The notes under the pieces are model-generated. The model did no database searches. It saw nothing but the letters and a program-made list of their open reading frames with translations, and was not told the origin of the DNA. Source: Paractinoplanes pyxinae (GTDB lineage Bacteria; Actinomycetota; Actinomycetes; Mycobacteriales; Micromonosporaceae). From it: 64,000 nt of DNA. Position 1 is the stretch's first letter. Each line of letters begins with the position of its first letter. Shown here in pieces: positions 26,745 through 34,551 of this stretch. The translations under genes and the position numbers were made by a program. The stretch is taken from NCBI RefSeq assembly GCF_026626335.1, contig NZ_JAPNTZ010000006.1:62001-126000 (forward strand), given 5' to 3'.

Positions 26745-27653
26745 TCAGCCTAGGCGCTGAGCACGCAGCACACCGCGCACACCCAGGCCCGTTCCAGCCA
26801 CCAGGACACCCAGCGCGGCCAGGGTGAGCAGGTCGGGGCGCAGCAGCGGCTGACCGCGCAGGGCCTGCCAGGTCGTCAAGATCGTGATTCCCGCGTACGC
26901 GAACCCGGCCACCACAATCAGCCGGGAGCTCGTCGTCTGGTCGAGCCGGGTCCGCCTGGTCAGCAGCAGCGCCAGCAACGGCATCGCCTGCAGCCCGTGC
27001 AGACCGACGAAGTGCCCGATCCGCAGGTCACCGCCCGTGGTGCTCCAGCCCAGCAGCGGCAGCCCCGGCCCACCGTCCGGCACGCCCACGGCGTGCGCGC
27101 CCGAGATCGCCTCGGCCGGGCTGGCCCGGTTCGGCATCACCATCGGCCAGGCCACGATCAGCCCGAGCAACGACAGCAGCAGGCCCCACCGGATCGCGTA
27201 CGCGGCCACCCGATCCGGAATGCGCTGGCGCAACGCCACCACGGCGATGATCAGGTGGGCCACGAACAGCACCATGATCGACGCACCCATGATCGACCAC
27301 AGCACGCTGTCGAACGGGTTCGTGTTGTTGAAGTGGCTGCGGTGCCCGCGCACGGTCTGCCCGGTGATGATGGCCATCTCGATGAACGAGACGGCGACGA
27401 TCACGGTGCCGGACCACTCGCCGAGCCGGCTGCGGCGGGGCAGCACGGCCAGCATCCAAGCCAGGGTGAGGGCGTACAGGGCGAACGAGACGGCGAACTT
27501 GAACGGCTTGGCCCAGATGGCCGCGCCGACCAGGGTGCGGTCGTCGGTCACCAGGCCGGCGGCGGCCACGATCGCCAGCAGGGCCATCGCGCCGGTCAGC
27601 ACCAGCAGCGGCCGGTGCCATCGGACGGTGGTGCGGTGCGCAACGGAAGTCAT
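26745..27653 (-). CDS. Polytopic membrane protein of unknown function
   Basis: A 302-residue protein with about eight predicted hydrophobic segments. Conserved features are WAKPFKFAVSFALY near residue 50 and a loop with TVRGHRSHFNNTNPFDSVLW. I know this only as an uncharacterised actinobacterial/bacteroidetes membrane family. It begins the operon with the histidine kinase (gap of 5 bases) and response regulator. A signal-input or target role for the two-component system is plausible inference. The ATG start opens the operon; the region upstream is shared with the divergent gene at 27760. Confidence 0.72.
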   Translation of the reverse strand: MTSVAHRTTVRWHRPLLVLTGAMALLAIVAAAGLVTDDRTLVGAAIWAKPFKFAVSFALYALTLAWMLAVLPRRSRLGEWSGTVIVAVSFIEMAIITGQTVRGHRSHFNNTNPFDSVLWSIMGASIMVLFVAHLIIAVVALRQRIPDRVAAYAIRWGLLLSLLGLIVAWPMVMPNRASPAEAISGAHAVGVPDGGPGLPLLGWSTTGGDLRIGHFVGLHGLQAMPLLALLLTRRTRLDQTTSSRLIVVAGFAYAGITILTTWQALRGQPLLRPDLLTLAALGVLVAGTGLGVRGVLRAQRLG

Positions 27654-27759
27654 ACTCGCAGCGTCTTCGCTTGCAGCGGCCGAATCGCCCGCCCGCGGGC
27701 CCCGGTTGCGGCCGGTGGTCGGACGGCGTCTCCTCCCGGGGGAGGAGATACTGGCGCGC

Positions 27760-29097
27760 GTGATCGACTTTCCCGCCGATGAGACGGGCCGGCGCAGCAG
27801 TGCTGCTTTCGGCCGCCACGTGGTCGCCGACGCCCTGCGCGCGGCCGACCCGGCCGCCGCCGACGCCGCTGCCGCCGAGACCGACTGGCGGCGCGGCTAC
27901 CTGCGGCATTTCCGCGCGCTGGTGGCGGCCGGGCTTTCCGACGGGTACGAGGTGGCGGCGGCCGGACTCGAGTCGGTGCACAAACGGATGCCGGTCACCC
28001 TCGAGGCCCCCGCGCAGCCGTTCGAGACCGTGACCACCGTCGGTCGTGAGGCCCGCCAGACCGCGGTCGTGCTGCCGTACGGGAAAGAATTGTTGAAGGG
28101 CGACGCCCTGCGGAAGCGGTTGGACGCGTGGGTGGCGGCCGGGGTGATCGAGGAGTCGTGTGCCGTCGCGGTGCGAGAGGTGATGGACCACCCGGACTGG
28201 CTGGATCTCTCCGATCAGCGGCTGGTGGTGATCGGGGCGGCGGCCGAGATGGGTCCGGTGCCGGCCGTGCTGGGCTGGGGCGGCACGGTGGTGGCGGTCG
28301 ACCTGCCCGCGGTGTGGGAACGAGTGGCGGCGGTGCCTTCGGCCGGAACGCTGATCGCGCCTGTCCGGCCGGGTCGCTCGCCCGGCGCCGACCTGCTGAC
28401 CGAGCTCGGGGCGGTCGCCCACTGGCTCGACGGGATCGAAGGACGGCTGATCGCCGGCAACTACGTCTATGCGCCCGGGGCCGCGTACGTACGGCTGTCT
28501 GTCGCCTTCGATGCTCTGGCCGCGCGTCTGCGGGCGAGCCGAAGCGACGTCGCGCTGGCCTTCCTGGCCACGCCGACCGACGTGTTCGCGGTGCCGGAAT
28601 CGGCGGTCGAGCAGTCGCAGCAACGATTCCGCGCTCGCTCGCGACGGGCCCGCTTGGCCGGGGCACTTTCCGGCGGACGGCTGCTGCAGCCGAACTACCG
28701 CGGCGAGCCCATCAACGACAGCCTGGTGCCGCAGCAGGGACCGAACTACGCGCTGGCCAAACGGATCCAACGCTGGCGGGCCTCGGTGGCGCGGCGCGAC
28801 GGCGTGGTCAGCTTCGCCGTGGCCCCGCCGACCTGGACCCGCTCGGTGACCAGCAACCGGCTGCTGGCCGCGGCCTACGCGGGCGCGCACCTGTTCGACG
28901 TCGAGATCTTCCGCCCCGAGACGGCCAACCGCCTGATGGCCCTGCTGCTGGTGCACCAGATCCGCCGGCCACGGCCGGCCGCTCCCGTGGCCTGGCAGGA
29001 CGAGGCTGTTGCGGCAGCTCACGGCGGTCTGTGGCGAACCGCATATCACCCGCGGACGGCGTTGGGGCTGGCCGCCGTGCGAGGCTTCCTCCCGTGA
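27760..29097 (+). CDS. Conserved protein of unknown function, Rossmann-like core
   Basis: A 445-residue protein, not recognised beyond a conserved-hypothetical family. Visible features: helical N-terminus (AFGRHVVADALR), LVVIGAAAEMGPVPAVLGWGG around residue 155 (Rossmann-like nucleotide loop), VALAFLATPTDVF, and a conserved-looking PQQGPNYALAKRIQRW near residue 325. Its stop overlaps the following methyltransferase start (GTGA), so the two are translated together. The start is unclear: GTG at 27760 is chosen; a GGAGGAG sits about 13 bases upstream and other in-frame GTGs precede it. Confidence 0.65.
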   Translation: MIDFPADETGRRSSAAFGRHVVADALRAADPAAADAAAAETDWRRGYLRHFRALVAAGLSDGYEVAAAGLESVHKRMPVTLEAPAQPFETVTTVGREARQTAVVLPYGKELLKGDALRKRLDAWVAAGVIEESCAVAVREVMDHPDWLDLSDQRLVVIGAAAEMGPVPAVLGWGGTVVAVDLPAVWERVAAVPSAGTLIAPVRPGRSPGADLLTELGAVAHWLDGIEGRLIAGNYVYAPGAAYVRLSVAFDALAARLRASRSDVALAFLATPTDVFAVPESAVEQSQQRFRARSRRARLAGALSGGRLLQPNYRGEPINDSLVPQQGPNYALAKRIQRWRASVARRDGVVSFAVAPPTWTRSVTSNRLLAAAYAGAHLFDVEIFRPETANRLMALLLVHQIRRPRPAAPVAWQDEAVAAAHGGLWRTAYHPRTALGLAAVRGFLP

Positions 29098-29837
29098 CGG
29101 ACGCGGTGATCGAGCACTTCGACGGGGTAGCCGATTCGTACGACGAGGTGTTGCCGTTCTTCGCCGCCTTCGCCGGGCTCACCGTCGAGCGGTTGAAGCC
29201 CGTTTCCGGCGTACGGGCCCTGGATCTGGCCTGTGGCCGGGGCGCACTGGCCGTCGCCTTGGCCGATCATGGTGCTGACGTGACCGCCGTCGACGGGGCG
29301 CCCCGGATGATCGCGCTGCTCCAGGCGGCCCGGCCGGACATTTCGGCCCTCGTGATGAACGCGGCCGAGCTGGATCTGCCCTCCGCGGCGTTCGACCTGA
29401 CGGTGTGCGGGTTCGCGCTGCACATCGTGACCGATCCCGATGCGGTGCTCAGTGAGGCCGTCCGGGTCACCGCGCCGGGCGGACGGGTGGCGTTCACCGT
29501 TCCCGGCCCCTCCCCCGAGCACGACGATCCGCTGATCGACCTCTATGCGGAGTACCGCACCTCCGGGAATGCGCGGCACGGCAACGACTTCGACTACGAG
29601 TTCGAGCGGTTCGGCCTGTCCGACGTGCGCGCGGAAACGCTGGAGATCGCCATCCCCGTGCCGGACGGTGAGACGTACTGGAATTGGAGCCGCTCGCACG
29701 GTTCGGGCCGCTTCATCGACGGCTTGACCCCGTACCGCCGGGCCGAGATGCACGCCCGCCTACTCGAGGAAATGGTCGAGCGTCCCGATTTCGTGCTGCG
29801 CCGCTCGGCCGTGTTGTGGAGTGCGCGCGTCGGGTAA
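29094..29837 (+). CDS. SAM-dependent class I methyltransferase
   Basis: A 247-residue Rossmann methyltransferase of the ubiE/COQ5-like type. FDGVADSYDEVLPFF is the small-molecule-methyltransferase entry, ALDLACGRGALAVALA motif I, VTAVDGAP motif II, and FDLTVCGFALHIV motif IV. The substrate is unknown. The GTG overlaps the stop of the unknown gene upstream, suggesting both act in one pathway. The downstream DHFR-like gene follows closely on the same strand. Confidence 0.88.
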   Translation: MTDAVIEHFDGVADSYDEVLPFFAAFAGLTVERLKPVSGVRALDLACGRGALAVALADHGADVTAVDGAPRMIALLQAARPDISALVMNAAELDLPSAAFDLTVCGFALHIVTDPDAVLSEAVRVTAPGGRVAFTVPGPSPEHDDPLIDLYAEYRTSGNARHGNDFDYEFERFGLSDVRAETLEIAIPVPDGETYWNWSRSHGSGRFIDGLTPYRRAEMHARLLEEMVERPDFVLRRSAVLWSARVG

Positions 29838-29846
29838 GTGCAGGTG

Positions 29847-30380
29847 ATGCGCAGACTCATCGTGACCGAGAACATCACCGTGGACGGCATCATCGCGCCC
29901 ATGGGCGACTGGTTCGACCCGATGGTCGCCGACGAGGAATTGTCCGCCGTCAACGACGAACACAGCGCGAGCGCCGACGGCCTGCTGCTGGGCCGGACGA
30001 CGTACGAGGAATTCGCCGGTTTCTGGCCGAACCAGGAGGGCGAGATCTCCGCGTACCTGGATCGCGTCAACAAGTACGTCGTGTCGACCACCCTCGAAAA
30101 AGCGGAGTGGCGGAACACGACGATCCTTCGTGGCCCGCTGACCGACGAGGTCGCCGCGCTCAAGGCCGCCGACGGCCGGGACATCACCGTCACCGGCAGC
30201 ACGACGCTCGTCCGCTCGCTGATCCCGACCGGCCTGGTCGACGTCTACCGCCTCTTCGTCTATCCGGTGGTGCAGGGCCACGGCATCCGGCTCTTCGACG
30301 AGGTCTCGCTGCCGCTCTCGCCCACGCGTACCAAGGCCTTCGAGTCGGGCGTGGTGTTGCTCGAGTACGTACCCCGCTGA
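29847..30380 (+). CDS. Dihydrofolate reductase/RibD C-terminal-like protein
   Basis: A 177-residue protein of the RibD-C (dihydrofolate-reductase fold) family: RRLIVTENITVDGI, LLLGRTTYEEFAGFW and DITVTGSTTLVRSLI are the NADPH-binding and substrate loops. These actinobacterial stand-alone copies are usually annotated as dihydrofolate reductase family protein; they act on pteridine or flavin precursors at most by analogy. It lies 9 bases after the methyltransferase stop, with possible read-through. The ATG at 29847 is preferred over the GTG at 29838. Confidence 0.8.
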   Translation: MRRLIVTENITVDGIIAPMGDWFDPMVADEELSAVNDEHSASADGLLLGRTTYEEFAGFWPNQEGEISAYLDRVNKYVVSTTLEKAEWRNTTILRGPLTDEVAALKAADGRDITVTGSTTLVRSLIPTGLVDVYRLFVYPVVQGHGIRLFDEVSLPLSPTRTKAFESGVVLLEYVPR

Positions 30381-30410
30381 ATTGTCGTACGGGGGACGTA
30401 GGTTGTCGGC

Positions 30411-32378
30411 ATGCTCACCGAAGACGAGTTCGCCGCCGCCGTCGGGCAGGCCCAGGCCGCCGCCAAGTCGTATTACGACACCGGCGAGGTGCTGATGACC
30501 GACGCCGACTACGACGTGCTGCTCGATCGGATCGCCGAGGCGAAGAGGGCGCATCCCGAGTGGGACGACGGCGGCCTCACCTCCCAGGTCGCGGCCGGTG
30601 TCTCCGGTGGGGGCGACGTGCGGCACCCGGTGCCCATGATGTCGCTCGAAAAGATCAACGGCGAAGAGGGCGTACGGGCCTTCGTCGCGAGCCTGGGCGG
30701 TGAGCCGTGCCTGGTCGAGGTCAAGCTGGACGGGCTCGCCATCCGGGTCGAATACGAGTCGGGGCGGCTGGCCCTGGCTGCGCTGCGGGGCGACGGCACC
30801 AGCGGCGAGAACGTGACCGCCCAGGTGCTGCGGGGCGTCGCCGGGCTGCCGGCCCGGCTGCCCGAACCGTGGACGGGTGAGGTGCGCGGCGAGGTTTACA
30901 TGACGGTGTCCGACTTCGAGGCGGCCGGGGCCAACCGGGTCGCCGCCGGTGGCAAGCCGTTCATCAACTCGCGCGGTGCGGTGGCCGGCTCGATCCGCAC
31001 GGTCGACCGGGCGTACGAGGCGCCGATGACGTTCTCGGCCTACGACATCTCGGGCGACTTCGCCTCGCATCGCGAGCGCATGGACCACGCGGCCGGGCTC
31101 GGCTTTCCCGTGGCCGGGCGGCTCGCCACCGGCGAGGTTCAGGTGGCCGGCGACGCCGAGGCCGCGCTGGCCGCCATCGCGCGCATCGGCGAGGTGCGCC
31201 GCAGCCTCGAGTTCCCGATCGACGGCGCGGTGCTCACGGCCGACCTCGAATCGACCCGCCGCCGGCTGGGCTCCGGCAGCCGCACGCCGCACTGGGCGGC
31301 CGCCTTCAAATACCCGGCCGACACCGGCTCCACGGTGCTGCGCGACATCGAGGTCCGGGTCGGGCGCACCGGGCGCATCTCGCTGCGGGCCGTGCTCGAC
31401 CCGGTGTTCGTCGACGGCACCACCATCACGTACGCGACGCTGCACAACCCGAAGTTCGTCGAGGATCAGGGCCTGGCCATCGGGCAGACCGTGGCCGTGT
31501 GGCGGGCCGGCGACGTGATCCCGCGCGTCACCGCGCCCATCGGCGAGCAGCCGCACGGCCTCACCCCGTGGACGCCGCCCGAGACGTGCCCGCAGTGCGG
31601 CGAACCGTGGGACAAGTCCAGCCTGCTGTGGCGCTGCCACACCGCCTCGTGCAGCGCCGTCAACGCGCTCGAATACTGGTGCAGCCGCGAGGCGCTGGAC
31701 GTCGAGGGCGCGGGCGAGGCGCTGTGCGTGGCCCTGGTCAACACGGGCCTGGCCAACGACGTGGCCGACCTGTACTCGCTGACCGAGGAACAACTGGCCG
31801 AACTGCCGGTGGGCAACACCAAGGCGGGCGGGGTGGTGCTGCTCGGCAAGCTCAACGCGGCCAAGGTCGTGGCGTCGCTCGAACGCAGCAAGAGCCAGCC
31901 CTTCAACCGCGTCATCACCGGCCTCGGCATCCGCATGACCGGCCGCAGCGTCGGCCGCTGGCTGGCCGCCCGCTTCAAGACGATGGACGCCCTGCGCGCC
32001 GCCACCGTCGAAGAGATCGCCGAGATCGACAAGATGGGCCTGATCAAGGCCCAGCACGTCGTCGACGGCCTGACCGCCATGTCCGGCGTGATCGACCGCC
32101 TGGCCGCCGCGGGCGTCACCATGAGCGTCCCCGAAACCGACGGCGAGAAGCCTTTCGAGGGCCGAACCTACGTCGTCAGCGGCACCGTGCCCGGCTACAC
32201 CCGCACCACAGTCAGCGAACGCATCGAACAACTGGGAGGCCGAGCCAGCGGCAGCGTCTCCGCCACCACAACGGCCCTGGTCACCAACGAAACCACCACG
32301 GCGAAAGCCACCAAGGCCGCCAAGCTCGGCATCCCCATCATCGACCCGGCCGAGTTCGCCCAAATGCTCGCCGACTGA
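30411..32378 (+). CDS. ligA: NAD-dependent DNA ligase, divergent LigA paralogue
   Basis: A 655-residue ligase that seals DNA nicks using NAD. It carries the NMN-binding Ia start (YYDTGEVLMTDADYD), nucleophile Lys105 in KLDG, RGDGTSGENVT, an OB fold, a C4 zinc finger (CPQCGEPW... CHTASC), HhH repeats and a BRCT domain (about 585-655, TYVVSGTVPGYTRTTV). Against typical LigA the adenylation motif FANPRNAAAGS is altered to FINSRGAVAGS and the BRCT is loosely conserved, so this may be an accessory paralogue, with the main ligA elsewhere in the genome; this is inference. The tail is followed by an 18-bp tandem repeat array. Confidence 0.8.
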   Translation: MLTEDEFAAAVGQAQAAAKSYYDTGEVLMTDADYDVLLDRIAEAKRAHPEWDDGGLTSQVAAGVSGGGDVRHPVPMMSLEKINGEEGVRAFVASLGGEPCLVEVKLDGLAIRVEYESGRLALAALRGDGTSGENVTAQVLRGVAGLPARLPEPWTGEVRGEVYMTVSDFEAAGANRVAAGGKPFINSRGAVAGSIRTVDRAYEAPMTFSAYDISGDFASHRERMDHAAGLGFPVAGRLATGEVQVAGDAEAALAAIARIGEVRRSLEFPIDGAVLTADLESTRRRLGSGSRTPHWAAAFKYPADTGSTVLRDIEVRVGRTGRISLRAVLDPVFVDGTTITYATLHNPKFVEDQGLAIGQTVAVWRAGDVIPRVTAPIGEQPHGLTPWTPPETCPQCGEPWDKSSLLWRCHTASCSAVNALEYWCSREALDVEGAGEALCVALVNTGLANDVADLYSLTEEQLAELPVGNTKAGGVVLLGKLNAAKVVASLERSKSQPFNRVITGLGIRMTGRSVGRWLAARFKTMDALRAATVEEIAEIDKMGLIKAQHVVDGLTAMSGVIDRLAAAGVTMSVPETDGEKPFEGRTYVVSGTVPGYTRTTVSERIEQLGGRASGSVSATTTALVTNETTTAKATKAAKLGIPIIDPAEFAQMLAD

Positions 32379-32396
32379 CAAGCCCATCACCACTGC

Positions 32397-32576
32397 GGAC
32401 TGCTGCGCCTGGGCGGGCTGTCCAGCGCGAGCGGGCTGTTCGGTGTCGGCGGGCTGGCTCAGTGCGGAGGGCTGGCTCAGTGCGGAGGGCTGCTCCCCCT
32501 CGGCGGGCTAACCGGTGCTGGCGAGCTGTTCGACGCCGGCGGATTGCTGCCGTTTGGTGGGCTGCTCGGTGTGGGG
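32397..32576. repeat. Ten degenerate 18-bp tandem repeats in an intergenic space
   Basis: Ten end-to-end 18-base units follow the pattern GGGCTGxxCxGTGxxGGC. Units at 32451-32468 and 32469-32486 are identical. The array fills nearly all of the 205 bases between the stops of ligA and the convergent xdhC-like gene. The unit is divisible by three and the frame of ligA stays open past its stop for the whole array, giving Gly-Leu-rich hexapeptides; I treat it as non-coding. Confidence 0.75.
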
Positions 32577-32583
32577 CGGTGGG

Positions 32584-33750
32584 TCAGTCGGAGTGGATGC
32601 GGCCGTCGGTGGCGGTTAGGCGGGCGCCGGTGCCGCCCCAGCGGAGGGAGACTATTTCGGCGGCGATGCTGACTGCGGTTTCTTCGGGGGTGCGGGCTCC
32701 CAGGTCCAGGCCGACCGGGGAGGCCAGGCGGGTCAGTTCGGCGTCGGTCACGCCGGCTTCCTGGAGGCGTTTGTTGCGGTCGTCGTGGGTGCGGCGCGAG
32801 CCCATGGCGCCGACGTAGGCCACGGGCAGGCGCAGCGCGACCTCGAGGACGGGGACGTCGAACTTGGGGTCGTGGGTGAGTACACAAAGGACTGTGCGTT
32901 CGTCGATACGGCCGGCTTCCATCTCGGCGGTCAGGTAGCGGTGCGGCCAGTCGACCACTACCTCGTCGGCCGAGGGGAAGCGGCGGGTGGTCGCGAAGAC
33001 CGGGCGGGCGTCGCACACCGTGACGTGGTAACCCAGGAACGAGCCGATCCGGGCGGTCGCCGCGGCGTGATCGGTCGCGCCGAACACCAACATGCGGGCC
33101 GGCGGCGCGAACGAGGCGACCAGCACCGACAATCCCTCGCCGCGGCGCTCACCGGACGGGCCGTAATGCAACACGGCCGTCCGCCCGGCGGCGAGCAGAC
33201 CGCGCCCGTCATCGGTGGCGGCGTCGTCGATGCGGTCGCTGCCCAGCGTCCCGTCCCGCCCGTCGGGCGTGATCACCAAGTGACGAGCCCCGCCCAGCGA
33301 TTCACCGGTCCGGCCGGCGCCGTCCTCGGTCGCGGGTGTGGCGGGCGGGTGGGCGGCGTCGTCGAGGCGGGTCAGCAGGGCTACCGGGTGGCCGTCGGCG
33401 ATGGCCTGGGCCAGGGCCGGGAGCTGCGGGAAAGTATTGCGGTCTACTCGTTCGACCAGGAGCTCGATGGTTCCGCCGCAGGTCAGGCCTACCTCGAAGG
33501 CGTCGTCGTCGCTGACGCCGAAGCGGGCCAGGCGGGGCTCGCCGGTTTCGACGGCCTCGCGGCACAGTTCGTAGACGGCGCCCTCCACGCAGCCGCCGGA
33601 GACGCTGCCCACCACCTCGCCGTCGGGGCCGACGACCATGGCCGCGCCGGGCTGGCGGGGGGCGCTCGACCAGGTCGCGGTGACGGTGGCCAGGCCGACC
33701 GGCACATCCGCTTCCCACCACTTGAGCAGGCTGTCCAGCACCTCACGCAT
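32584..33750 (-). CDS. XdhC/CoxI family protein
   Basis: A 388-residue two-domain XdhC: VLDSLLKWWEADVPVGLATV opens the XdhC-CoxI domain, with a conserved VSGGCVEGAV Cys loop. The C-terminal Rossmann part has LVFGATDHAAATARIGSFLGYHVTVCDAR and VAYVGAMGSRRTHDDR. The family inserts or sulfurates molybdenum cofactor for xanthine dehydrogenase-type enzymes. No molybdenum hydroxylase gene is adjacent; the partner may be elsewhere or be the molybdo-oxidoreductase at 20.2 kb. ATG at 33750 follows GGAGG at 6 bases. The long intergenic array of its own 5' sequence copies is noted separately. Confidence 0.88.
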   Translation of the reverse strand: MREVLDSLLKWWEADVPVGLATVTATWSSAPRQPGAAMVVGPDGEVVGSVSGGCVEGAVYELCREAVETGEPRLARFGVSDDDAFEVGLTCGGTIELLVERVDRNTFPQLPALAQAIADGHPVALLTRLDDAAHPPATPATEDGAGRTGESLGGARHLVITPDGRDGTLGSDRIDDAATDDGRGLLAAGRTAVLHYGPSGERRGEGLSVLVASFAPPARMLVFGATDHAAATARIGSFLGYHVTVCDARPVFATTRRFPSADEVVVDWPHRYLTAEMEAGRIDERTVLCVLTHDPKFDVPVLEVALRLPVAYVGAMGSRRTHDDRNKRLQEAGVTDAELTRLASPVGLDLGARTPEETAVSIAAEIVSLRWGGTGARLTATDGRIHSD

Positions 33751-33787
33751 GAGGAACCTCCACCAGGAGGAGCGGGTCGCGGGCCGG

Positions 33788-33920
33788 CACGTCACGCATG
33801 CGGAATCGGCCCGAGCACGAGCCAGCGTGCGGCACCCGCGGCGGCCGGCTCAGCACGTCACGCATAGGGAATCGCCCCGCAGACCAGCGAATCGCGCGTC
33901 ACGCGGGGGAAAACGGCCCG
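33788..33920. repeat. Three decaying ~25-bp repeats related to the xdhC-like start
   Basis: Two copies of CACGTCACGCATxxGGAATC start at 33788 and 33854 (66 bases apart), and a third weaker copy lies near 33895. On the minus strand they read ATGCGTGACGTGC, close to the ATGCGTGAGGTGC that begins the XdhC-like gene at 33750. They look like repeated 5' ends of that gene that have drifted. The 210-base stretch from 33751 to 33960 holds no gene. Confidence 0.55.
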
Positions 33921-33960
33921 CAAAGAGCGACATGCGCCAAGTGACGGGCGGTTCGGCAGG

Positions 33961-34533
33961 TCAGGCATGGGGGTTCAGCTCCGGGACGTCCAGGTCGAGG
34001 TCGTCGGCCACGTCGCCGACGGGGATCACCCGTACGGAATGGGCCTTGAGGTAGTTACGTGCCCCGGAATCACCTGTCGCACTCGCTATCACGCCGGGCC
34101 AATGGTCGCGGCCCAGCAGGACCGGGTGGCCGCGGCGGTCGCCGTAACCGCCCATCGCCAGGGCTCCGGCGTCGGCGTGGGCGGCCACCCGCCGTACGGA
34201 CTCGGAAGTGACGCCCGGCATGTCGACCAGCAGGACCACCGCCGCCGCGGCCGGCGACGACTCCAGCGACCGGAGGCCGGCGCGCAGCGACGAGCCCAGG
34301 CCCGACCGCCAGTCGGGGTTGATCACCGGCGTGGGCAGAGCGGGGGCGGCGGCGAGCACTTGCTCGGCCGCCGCCCCCAGCACCACGACGATCGGGTCCA
34401 GGTCCGCCTCACGAAGGGTGTCGACGGCCCGTTCCACCAGCAGCTTCGACGGGTACGGGATCAGCGCCTTGGGCATGCCGTAGCGACTCCCCGCACCGGC
34501 GGCGAGTACCAACCCGGCTGTGTCCCCGGCCAC
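33961..34533 (-). CDS. MobA/MocA-like nucleotidyltransferase
   Basis: A 190-residue NTP-transferase fold protein: LVLAAGAGSRYGMPKALIPY is the nucleotide signature, VVLLVDMPGV the metal-binding Asp, and GDRRGHPVLLGRDHW the family's later loop. It most resembles MocA, which makes molybdenum cytidine dinucleotide. With XdhC on the same side this suggests service of a molybdenum hydroxylase. The GTG opens the gene; the M14 carboxypeptidase stop is 18 bases upstream of it on the same strand, so the two could share a transcript. Confidence 0.85.
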   Translation of the reverse strand: MAGDTAGLVLAAGAGSRYGMPKALIPYPSKLLVERAVDTLREADLDPIVVVLGAAAEQVLAAAPALPTPVINPDWRSGLGSSLRAGLRSLESSPAAAAVVLLVDMPGVTSESVRRVAAHADAGALAMGGYGDRRGHPVLLGRDHWPGVIASATGDSGARNYLKAHSVRVIPVGDVADDLDLDVPELNPHA

Positions 34534-34551
34534 AGATCGAAGCGTAGTCCG

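Noticed and set aside
29760..32393. An 877-codon open frame antisense to ligA and its upstream genes
   Set aside because: It is a GC-frame shadow; the plus-strand genes have recognised catalytic motifs while the antisense product has none and is dominated by Arg, Gly and His.
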